Below, in pieces: positions 13,395 through 23,206 of a DNA stretch of 64,000 nt. Every line of letters starts with the position of its first letter. Positions within the stretch are counted from its first letter, which is position 1. Source of the stretch: Vitellaria paradoxa (Eukaryota > Streptophyta > Magnoliopsida > Ericales > Sapotaceae). The notes beneath the pieces are model-generated. The model was given only the letters and a program-made list of their open reading frames with translations. It was not told the origin of the DNA and searched no databases. The translations under genes and the position numbers were made by a program. The stretch is from NCBI GenBank assembly GCA_019916065.1, contig CM034236.1, positions 16,073,167-16,137,166 on the forward strand, given 5' to 3'.

Positions 13395-13833
13395 TCAATA
13401 GGTTTTGAAAAATTTTTTCTTTCTGTTCTTTATCACTAGCCAAGTCAAGTAAGGTCTAGAATCAAAACATGAATTTTGAAACCTCAATGGGTTAAGACTA
13501 TTTGACACTTGAAAATTAGTTCTCAAGAAATTCCTAGTGTCAACAAAGAATAGGGGTAACCCATATAATTTGTGACAATAAGGTCTTGTGTGACCAGGTA
13601 TACCATGATGAAAACATATAGGAGCAAACTTACTTTGCAAGTTAGGGGTTATACCATTGGGCTTTTGAAAATAGGCTATTAACTGATTATCTTTCTTTTG
13701 TTTGGAAAGAGAAGGAGATGTTTTAGCATTTCGTAGAGTAGTAGTCTTCTGAGATTGGATCTCTATCACTTTGGTCTTTTTCTGCTCACTTTTAGTGGCT
13801 TCTTCTTTTGTCTCATTCTTTCCTGAGTTTAAT
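13395..13833 (-). pseudogene. Ty1-copia gag fragment with an altered zinc knuckle
   Basis: The frame is open for about 145 codons with no proper start. It contains CFHHGIPGHTRPYCHKLYGL, a zinc-knuckle-like block in which the second cysteine of CX2CX4HX4C is histidine. The following PYCHKLYGLP recurs in the gag remnant near 62920, so both belong to related elements. The N-terminal capsid part and pol are missing. Confidence 0.65.
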
Positions 13834-15026
13834 TTAATTTAATTTATATATTTTTTTGTTATTCAGTAAATTTAATTCGTTATTTAAATTTAATAATTTA
13901 AAATTTTGCTATTTAATTTTGAGTTGTATTTAAAAAAAAAACAAAGATTAATTTTTGGTTACCTTTGAAAAGATTTTAAAATTTTAGGGAGAAGGGTATA
14001 ATTCACTTAAACCCAAAGGGGAAGGTAGTTAGTAAAATAACTTTATAAAAAACCCTAAGGCAACTGTACTGTGATTCGGATTGCTAATATGTGTCTTCTT
14101 CAATTTGCTGAATCAAAGGTAAAGGGCAGAATTATGAAAGGTTGTAAATCTATATAAACATATATGTGAATTTGTTTTACACTATTTGTAGGAAGTTTGG
14201 TTTTGAAATTATATATGTATATATATATATATTACAATCTCATTTGTGTACCAACATGTTAACATTGATTGTTGTTGGGAGGATTGCCTTTTGTCCTTAT
14301 ATGACATGTGTGAATCATAATGGTTAAATATATATATATATATATCAATCAAGTCACTATTAGGATGATCACACAGGTGATCAATTGTTTGGATAGGCTT
14401 TAATAGGCAATGATTGCCCTGTAGAAAACCATCTGTTGGAATAAACTAGTATAGTATTTTCTTTTATGTGTTCTGTCTTGTTATGTAAATCATTTACATA
14501 GCCATGGTACTCATGTATATGCGCACTATTGCACGTTGATGCTTCTGTTTTGATTATATATTTGCTTGTTTAAAATTAGTGTTCTGCATTAGCAAGAAAT
14601 TTGGTCGAGAAATATAATCATTTAGTGACCAAATCGATTTGGCCAGAAAGGTTTTGTCTACCAAATTTTATCGTTTAGCGACCAATATTTTGGATGGTAT
14701 TGGTGTGATCTATTGTAGTGTCTTATGCATTACGACCATGCAAATGCATTGAGGCAAGTAAAGGATTTGGGAGATAAATTGGTGGTTGGAGTGGTCAGGG
14801 ATAAGGAGATTATAGCTAGTGAGAGACTCTTTATTTTGTCTATGGAAGAAAGGTTCACCATTGTAAGTGTCTATTAGCTTATAGCATACTTTCTCTCAAA
14901 TAAAACATAACATACATGGAGCCCAACTATAGTAGAAACTATTGGAATTGGCCGAATAAGGTTCAATAATGGTATGCTAGTTACATAAAACAACAAACTA
15001 ATTTGCTGTAGTGTTCACAAGTAATT

Positions 15027-15113
15027 GGTCAAGTAGTCAATGCATAACTAGTATAAATGTGGTCAAGTAGTCAATGCATAACTAGTATAATTGGTCAAGT
15101 AGTCAATGCATCA
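15027..15113. repeat. 32-34-bp tandem repeat
   Basis: GGTCAAGTAGTCAATGCAT is present three times (15027, 15061, 15093). Non-coding, next to a CACTA-like end. Confidence 0.9.
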
Positions 15114-15176
15114 TCTTTCTCATTCCGACGGTAGAACTACAAATGGGGATTAATTCGATTCCCACAAATGGTACCA

Positions 15177-15570
15177 ATTAGAGAGGGAAAAATTACATGC
15201 CTTCTCTTGTATACACCCATCCTTTCATTTATTTTAAGTAAGCTGCAAATAATATTACAAAAAATATAACGTTAGAGGTCTGACCGGAGACAGTTGGCTG
15301 GAAGCCCTTCGATGTCCAAGTCAGTGTTGGTTTTTTTATCATATAAGAAGAAGAGAGTGAAAGAAAAAAGATAGTTCCCTATTCAAAACATGCCTCCTTT
15401 TTATATCATAGATGTGGCCCCAACCATATTCTTCACATTAGGAAGTGGAGATAGTGGGAGGGGAATGGTCAGAGTGTTGTAGGTTTTTTACTTTCTTATT
15501 TTAGTAGACTGAGAGATGAGGGGGTACCACAAGTCGTCGTGGTCCCCTAGCATAATTTTGACCCTCTAAG
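15177..15570. repeat. Dispersed repeat, copy 2
   Basis: Direct counterpart of 1622-2035, diverged by substitutions and small gaps. It includes the CCAAGTCAGTGTT and CATAATTTTGACCCTC blocks found in copy 1. No flanking duplication could be seen. Confidence 0.7.
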
Positions 15571-16335
15571 CGTTATAAGAAATGACTAGACTAAAGTCAT
15601 ATGGTGTTAGTGTGACTAACTTAAGTAAGAGCTCTACTATAGCTTACACATCATATTGTATGTGTTACTAGATGATTGTAAAAAAGAGTTAAGAAAATCT
15701 ATTATTCGTCACTATATGGACCGCTAGATTATTAATTCCATCATATACTCTTTGGAATTTAGAGTTATGTTTAGAAGTTGAGCCTTGATACTGTTATTTT
15801 AGCATGTTATCCAAAGGCCATTAATCATACAGTCCTACAAAGCATATCTAAGAAAGCAATCAGGTTAGATGGATAGACATGAGTGTCTAACAAAGGTCAT
15901 TTAATACCACACTAATATTTTGACTCACAACCTGAACAATTATATCATCATTCGTCTTTTGATATAATCATGAGTATAAATATATTTTGAGGTCTAGCAT
16001 GACCCTATATGAATTATAAGAGGGATTAAAGGTGTTAGATCCAGTGTGAGTATATGACTTCTTGGGTATTAAAAGAGACCTTGTGTTTATTTGTTACATT
16101 AGTTATATGGTAACTTAATATAACATTTCTTATTTTGATGCTCCATGTGTAAAAAATAATTGGTGGCTAATAATAAAAAATTAGTGGGTAAAAACTCACA
16201 ATTTGGAGTCAAAATAAAAGAATTTAGCGCCAGTATATTAGAGACCAATTAAATGCTAATTGGATAATTTTTTCTTACAAAATTAAATTTTATCCCTAAA
16301 AGTGGTGGCCAATAATGTTTTTTGCTGTAGTGTAA

Positions 16336-17465
16336 ACATTGATTAATTCTAATATTTTTAAAGATTTTAATAATTCGATAAAAAGTTTTAGATAATAAGA
16401 ATGATTATTTATTAGCTTGCAATTGATAAAAACAAATAATACGTGCTATATGTGTGTATATATAATTATTATTTATTATAAGTCAAATAGAATTTCATAA
16501 TAAATAGGTAAACTTTGGTTTGGATCATTTTTTTTTTTTTTTTTGAGACTTGAATCTTTAAAGGCCTATTAGTCCAAACAGTGAGTCTTTCAAGTGTTGG
16601 GCCACAAACTTTTATTTTCAGACTCCCTCAAGGCTGAAGCCTAGTTAGCTCGTTCGCTAAAATTCTTATATTGAATTTGACTCTCCACATAAATCAAGGA
16701 CTCAAGGCTTCTTTAACGTGAAGTTTTATGGTCAACCATCGAGGACCCAAGGCTTCTTCAGTGTCTTCGTATGTCAGATCATCTGTATGTAGAGTATAAT
16801 ATCATGCTCTGCAGACCTACCTTTGGGTGGTCTTAAAATTCTCTAGTGGTCTTGGAGGTCTCAAATGCAGAGTAACATTTTTTTATGATTATATCACACT
16901 CTCTCTTCAAGTTAGATGATGCGACATTTTATCTTCTTTCCAAATTTCAATTGTAGCTACATTATGACATGATATATAAATATACAATGTATTTAACAGC
17001 ACAGATCTGTGAGCATTTACTGCGAATCAAATGGATAACAACACAATAATATTTTATTTTATAATATTTTTTTATTATACTCATTTGGGAATCAGCCTCA
17101 GCATTCATTGCTTTGGAGATACAGGTAAGCATGTAGCTCCTAATGGAGGCTGTGGAGTGCACCAAACAGGCGGTAAGGAATTTGACATACGATGTGGATA
17201 TACGCTTTGCACTAGTTTCCTCGTCTTCCCCCTCTAACATGCACCTTGATTTTTTTTTCATTGATCAGCCCATTGTGTTCTCGTCCACACCTTATACTAC
17301 TTTTCTGTTTAGGCCTTTGTTTAGGATTTTTATTTTTTTGTGGCTAAAAGCTAAATATTTTATGGAGGGAGTACTTGTCCCTTGCTATCAACTTTTATGT
17401 AATAGCGAGCGACAGGTTCTCCTTTTGGTTTTTTGTGGCTCTGGCTTTCTTTCGCAAGATCTGTA
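16336..17465. other. No gene supported
   Basis: Overlapping frames on both strands (16962-17261 minus, 17143-17493 plus) show no family I recognise. A short plus-strand stretch near 17143 (MEAVECTKQAVRNLTYDVD) reads more like protein than its surroundings and could be an exon fragment captured by the adjacent inverted repeat, but nothing confirms it. Confidence 0.4.
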
Positions 17466-19915
17466 TCTATATCTGTATCTATATACTTTTTAAGCATTCT
17501 GATGTTGTTGTTCTAGATCTGTATTTTCTCTAATTTTGTTTTATTTATTAAGCTTGGTCTTTTTTTCCTCATACTGTTTAATTTTTTTTATATATATTTT
17601 ATCTTTTGATTGTTTATCTATGTGTTTTATATTTTAGCTGTTTTGATGCTCCAACTTGTGGACTCGAATAGTGGTCTTTAAATTATGCATATTTTAGCTG
17701 TATTAATTCTTGATCAAGAATTGGCAAACACTTGGCTTGTAATTGTTTATAAAGTTTGGTACTTTATAAAATGTTTTAAGTTGATGTTCTAATAGGTTGA
17801 GAACGTTCTTTTTCAATGACGCAACTGAAGCAACCCTAATCTTTTTAATGAAAATTAGAAAAAAAAAATCTCTCAATGAAGTTTGAAATTCAACAATAGT
17901 GGAAAGATTGTTGAAAAACTACTAAAATGAAGGCTTTTAAGCCTAAAAATGACCTCAACTATATAAACTGAAGTTGTCACATCATAGGACTTTGCGAGAG
18001 GTTTCTGGAAAGGTGTAACAGGTCGCATAACTTTTTACGGATCAAAAGTTATGCCCAAAACTTATGATTCTTCTTAGACTTTTAGCGCCCCAACTGGTCC
18101 AAGAACTCATCTACAGCTGTGTCCATATCACTCAAAATTGTGCTTTGCAGTAGCTCTACATGAAATGACAGAAGTCCCATTTCGAGCAATGGACAAATTC
18201 GACATCTTCATGGTAAGTTATTACTGAAAGTGATCACTTGCCAATACCAGATATATTTCCTTACTCCATGAGTTTTCATTGCAAAACTACATGTCCTGTT
18301 GCTTAATACTACATCATGGGAACATCAAATTCCCCCCCCCCCAAAAGGTCAATAAAACAGTTACTAAGTGTTACAATAGTTAACTTTGGGAGTGTAGTAG
18401 CTTTATTTCAAAAGATGTTCAACTACTGAAATTAGTCTCGAGGTGTAATTTGATTTATGAAGTGTTGGCTTTGAATGTATGTTTGGTAACTTATATGGGT
18501 AATAATTTAAAATTAGCTCTTTTATTTTACTGCTAAATCAATATAAGTAGGATGACTTCTAGTTGACAATGCCTAAGCTAAATGGTCATATGTTATGGTT
18601 GAGTTCAGACAATTCATTTGTCTTTATAAAATGATGACTGATGATTTTTCACTTATTCTAATAGTTAAATCATATTCTATTAAAAATATGTGTTACCTTG
18701 CAAATTTGTCTCTAAAGAATTGTATTTTTACTCATTTTTTATAGTTTTGTCTTGATATTTTTTCCTACTTTCTTTCTGTTGTTCTTTGTGTCGTTACAAG
18801 GTGAACAACCTCTCACTCTCAACAAATTGTTGCATTCACTTTTAATAGATAAATCATAGAAAATGCCATGATTTATTGGTTTGCCCAAACCAAGTGAATG
18901 CAACAAGCTACTGATAGTAAGAGGTTGTTCACTTTGTAATGACACAAATAATGACGGAGGAAATTGGGAAAAAAATATCAAGACAAAACTATCAATAAGG
19001 AGTAAAAATGCAATTCTTTAGAACACAAATTTGCAAGGTAGCACATATTTTTAATAGAATATGATTTAGCTATCAGAATAAGTGAAAAATAATCAGTCAT
19101 CATTTTATAAGGACAAATGAAGTGTTTGAACTCAACCATAACATATGACCATTTAGCTTAGGCGCTATCATTGCCCACATAAGTTACCAAACATACATTT
19201 AGAGCCAACACTTCATAGATCAAATTACACCTCAAGACTAATTTCAGCATTCGAGCATATTTTCAAATAATGCTACTACACTCCCAAAGTTAACTATTAT
19301 ACAACTTAATAGCTATTTTCTTAACCTTTTGGGGGGGGGGGATTTGATGTTCACATGATATAGTGCTAAGTAATTGGACATGTAGTTTGCAATGAAAACT
19401 CACAGAGTAAGGGCGTATATCTGATATTAGCAAGTATCACCTTTGGTAAGAACTTACCATGAAGATGTCAGATTTGTCCATTGCTCAAAATGAAGCTTCT
19501 AACATTTCATGCAGAGCTAATGCAAAGCACATTGTTGAGAACGAACGTTCTCAACCTAATAGAACATCAATTTGAAACATTTAATAGAGTACCAAACTTT
19601 AAAATAATTAAAAGCCAAGTATTTGTCAATTCTTAATAAAGAATTATCCCAAACATAGCTAAAATATGCAGAATTTAATGGCTCACTATTCAGGTCGACA
19701 AGTTAGAGGATCAAACCAGCTGAAATATAAAACACATGGATGAATAATCAAAAGATAAAATATATATCAAAAAAATTTTAACGATATGAAAAAAATAATG
19801 AAAAAAAAAGAAAAATAGATCAAGCCAAACAAATTAAACAAAATCAAAGAAAATACAGATCTAGAACAACAACATCAAAAAGCTTAAAAAAGTATATAGA
19901 TATAGATATATTTTA
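17466..19915. repeat. Long inverted repeat able to form a ~1-kb hairpin
   Basis: Arms 17466-18835 and about 18893-19915 are reverse complements with moderate divergence, separated by under 60 bp. Matching blocks include the outer end (GATCTAGAACAACAACATC and its complement), TTGAGAACGTTCT, a poly-C/poly-G pair (18331-18341 and 19330-19340), and CACTTGGTTTGG near the tip. The left arm has about 320 bp (17820-18140) absent from the right arm. No protein is encoded. It could be a foldback transposon or an inverted duplication. Confidence 0.85.
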
Positions 19916-21552
19916 TCAAATTAATTTAAATATATTTAAATTAACATTGGAATGCTTAATTCTCTTAAGTTCTTTACTGTTTGTCAGTAAAGGTGCATCG
20001 ACTTTATTGCATGTCGATAAAAGAACTTCAACATGTGTCATGAAGATCATTGTGCTCTATCACGTGTTAGTAAAGTATTTTCTACTTGTTGGTGCATTGT
20101 GGATACAAGCAAAGTGATTGATCAATAAGTGTGCTATCTTTTATTTGGGGTCAAAATCTTGTAGTCGAAGTGATAGTTTGTTATCATCATAGATGGTTTG
20201 GTTGAACCCGTATCATACTCAAGGTTTTTTTTTTTTTTTTTTTTTTTTTCCCATTAAGATTTCCTTGATAAAAATCCTCCCCCTTTATCTTGCACTCTTG
20301 ATTTTTTTTATGCATAAGTTATTGCTTAATTGATTTATGGTTGATTTTTTATTGTCGAGTTACCCTAGCATCCATGGTAGAGGATTTTTTTCAATCACTA
20401 TTAGATAAGGTTGGTCTAAAAGTTTTTTTTTATAATAAAAGTGAGTCCTTAATTTCTAATGTCATGAATCCCCGCAAGAATGAATCTTTAGCATGGATGA
20501 GGAGATGTAAAGTTAAAATTTAATTTTAAGAGTTAAAGTTACATTTTAACTTTTGGATTCTTATGAAATCCATCCAATTGATGCAAATATTTTAATCTTA
20601 ACTGTTAGATGAACTTTCATAAGAATTTAAAGGTTAAAAATACAACTCATACTCCTAAATTATACGTCGACTTTGAAACTCCCCCATTCCTTTAGTATAA
20701 TGTCATCCAATGGAAGCTCAATTGACATCACATTTCACATCAATATATCAACTGCAGCGTATGGCTTGTAAATGAACAAGAATAGTCGCCTCCAACACCC
20801 AAAGTCGAAGATAATAAGGTTATCAAATCCATGGAATTTCACAGAGACGGCCAAATGAAATTTTAAAGCCATTGGTGTCCATTGATGAATTTTCGAATGA
20901 TTTAGATGCTCGGAAGATTTTGGAGTCGATACGTAAAAGGTGATCTATTGTAAAGAAATTCAAGCTTCAAAAGCCTACCTTAGAATTTGAAGCAGCCAAA
21001 ACGGATGGTGAAAAAACATAGATATAAAAATAAAAATCTATGATTTTCATGCTAATTAAGCTCAGTTACATCACAAACTCTTAGCTTCAACTTGGGACAA
21101 ACCAATTCCTCCCTCCATAAAGAAATTGTAAGGAAAACTATTCGACCCCAAGCTCCGGCTTTTTAAGCAAAAGCTAATGCAACGAAAGAGAGTCAAGATA
21201 AAAAAATAATAAATAAAAAAGAAGAGTGTCAAGACGTGGGTCAGAGTAGAGAACTTGGCGAGATCTTTACAAACTTTTGAGACTAACATTACTCGAAATT
21301 AACAAGCATTAACAGCCGTTTGAATTTAAACTTGACAGATTCTAACCATCACCGCTTGATTTGTGTCTGTTAAAATGAACAGGCGCGTGGATTGCTCAAG
21401 AGACACGGCCTCTATTTCCTTAAATTACAGATTTTAGAGTTCAAATTTTTTTTTTTATTTTTATTTTTATTTTAAAGCACTAAAACACACTATCAAGAGG
21501 TTGATAGTATTAATTTATGAATTCATTTAAGAAATTTTTTTTTTGTTTAATC
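19916..21552. other. No gene recognised
   Basis: AT-rich sequence with a poly-T run of about 24 at 20226. The short frames at 20341-20523 and 21071-21289 have no motif. Confidence 0.5.
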
Positions 21553-21568
21553 ATTATAAACGATTACT

Positions 21569-21743
21569 GAAGAGGGGCTTTGGCGCAACGATAAGAGTTA
21601 ACACCGTGTGACCTGAGGTTACGGGTTCGAGTCGCGAAAACAGTCTCTTGTAAATGTAAGGTAAGGTTGGGTATAATAAACCTTATGGTCCGACTCTTCC
21701 CCGGATCTTACACAAGACAGGAGTTTCGCGCACCGGACTGTCC
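21569..21743 (+). mobile_element. Au-type SINE with perfect 16-bp target duplication
   Basis: A tRNA-derived body with A-box TGGCGCAACG and B-box GGGTTCGAGTC, followed by the typical Au parts AAGGTAAGGTTGGGTATAAT and CTTCCCCGGATCTTACACA. It is flanked by identical copies of ATTATAAACGATTACT at 21553-21568 and 21744-21759. The intact duplication means a fairly recent insertion. It is a SINE, not a tRNA gene, because the anticodon arm is not a functional tRNA and the body continues beyond it. Confidence 0.9.
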
Positions 21744-21759
21744 ATTATAAACGATTACT

Positions 21760-22869
21760 ACTAAAGTATTGGTGCCACTACTTTCAGAAAAAATACAACC
21801 ACTGTTACATAAAATTTTCAGTAATAAAATTAACATGTTAAACTACGTAAAATCTCTATCTAAATTAACAATGTCATATTTGAGTAATTCTTCCTAATTA
21901 ATTAACACCAAGTCCCTTATTTTCAAATCTGTAACACTTTATTTAAAAACATTCCTTTCTTAGAAATAATTTGAACTAATAAATAAAATTTTATATTTAG
22001 AACACATTTGAATTTAAGAATTAAATTAATTTACAAGAAAAATCAAATTTGACCATGTTAATTGAAAATTAAAAAATATGATAAAAAAATACTGTAAAAG
22101 AGTAAATTTGTCAACTTATATAACTTAAGAAAAGAATAAATTTTAATCAAATTTCATTATTTTTGTTATATTTCAAATGAAATAAAAATCCCATAAATTT
22201 AAGTTATGAAATAAAATTAAATTCAACTAAAAATCATATTTTAGGGTACATTTGGGACACTAAAAAACGTTGAAAACTCTAAAAATATCTGAAAATCTTT
22301 AAAAATTATTCACTTTTTATCTCACTGTACGAATTACGAATCCACAAATAATCTCACTTTATCTTACTTTTTGTCACTCCAAACACTACTTTAATTCCAA
22401 ACATAAAAATTGGTAAATTCTCACTCAATAAAATCCAATCTTACCAAATCTACCATTCCAAAGTGTAAATATAAATGTAACCTAAATAATTAGCACTAAA
22501 TTTTTTTAATTTCAAACTTATAAATACCAACGCAACCCAATTTATTTTATATATTGACCTTTAAGCCCTCACCTTTACAAAACACATAAAAGCTACATTT
22601 GGTTTGTTAATTTTCTCTAAAAATTTCTGAAAGCCTCAACGTTATTTATTTTTTATCTCACTGCAAAAATTACGAACTCACAACTTATTTCACTTTATCT
22701 CACTTTTTATCACTCTAAATAAACCCAAAATAACAATGTCAAGAACTAAAATAATAATCCTACATGGTCAAGTTTGACTGCACCATATGCTTTCTTTTCC
22801 ATTCTCCTTTTTTTTCCTCTCATTTGTAAGAGTTAGGCTAAAATTTTATACACCCAAGTTACTAACTGA
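21760..22869. other. AT-rich downstream flank of BLISTER
   Basis: Two related stretches at 22300-22380 and 22650-22720 (both with TTATCTCACTG, ACGAA and CACTTTATCT blocks) look like fragments of one small repeat family. No gene. A candidate poly(A) signal for BLISTER lies at 22645-22650. Confidence 0.5.
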
Positions 22870-23128
22870 AGCAATTACCCAAAAAAAAAAAAAAAAATTA
22901 TTAACTAAAGCAACTTAGGAGCCATCTTCATTTCTGAAGATGACAACTGAATCCCCTTCGATTGGTCAGAAAACCTGGCAAAAAGTCAATTTTTTTTTCC
23001 TATAAAGAATAATGGACTGAATAATTGACTCACAGATATACAGACTGCAATCTTGGCTATGCCACCAAAAAAAAAAAGGGCCGGAAGAATCTGCAAATGT
23101 GCTTTGTCTTTGAGAGTTGTCTGATAAA
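22870..23128 (-). other. Probable BLISTER 3' untranslated region
   Basis: Sequence just after the BLISTER stop codon, non-coding in the BLISTER frame. No clear canonical poly(A) signal is seen inside it; the nearest AATAAA (complement) is at 22645-22650. The end is therefore uncertain. Confidence 0.35.
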
Positions 23129-23206
23129 TCATAGCTTGCTGGTTTGCCGCCTCGATGGCCCACCCGGAAAGAGCTTCATTATCCAGCCCAATACCCTCTC
23201 CACCAC
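23129..23206 (-). CDS. BLI: BLISTER exon 13 (stop codon)
   Basis: Twenty-five codons plus TGA encode VVERVLGWIMKLFPGGPS and RRQTSKL, the conserved C-terminus. It was found by homology because it is tiny and lies 4.8 kb from exon 12. Its acceptor TTTACTAG and first bases GTGGTGGAGAG lie in a 95-bp unit that is repeated twice more immediately upstream. Confidence 0.93.
   Translation of the reverse strand: MVERVLGWIMKLFPGGPSRRQTSKL

Larger units (their letters stand above)
11988..13833 (-). mobile_element. Internal remnant of the same Ty1-copia element
   Basis: Runs upstream (minus strand) from the polypurine tract at about 11988 to a gag fragment at 13395-13833. Between them no pol domains can be recognised, so reverse transcriptase, integrase and the 5' LTR have been deleted. 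Short tandem units (GTGCAGCGGGTGAAAGG) lie at 12481-12537. Confidence 0.6.
14590..16335. mobile_element. CACTA-like transposon relics
   Basis: Three sites read CACTAC on the minus strand followed by A/G-rich DNA: the complement of 16321-16334 (CACTACAGCAAAAAAC), of 15002-15014 (CACTACAGCAAATT) and of 14714-14722. Nearby motifs such as GTGACCAAAT and GTGGCCAATAAT recur in several variants, as in CACTA subterminal regions. No transposase is visible and the ends cannot be paired with confidence. Confidence 0.35.

Noticed and set aside
16962..17261. 99-codon minus-strand frame
   Set aside because: Overlaps a plus-strand frame of equal quality; no family recognised and no gene context.
21569..21650. 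tRNA gene (A and B boxes present)
   Set aside because: The sequence continues into the Au SINE body, lacks a normal tRNA fold and CCA-proximal end, and is flanked by a target duplication.
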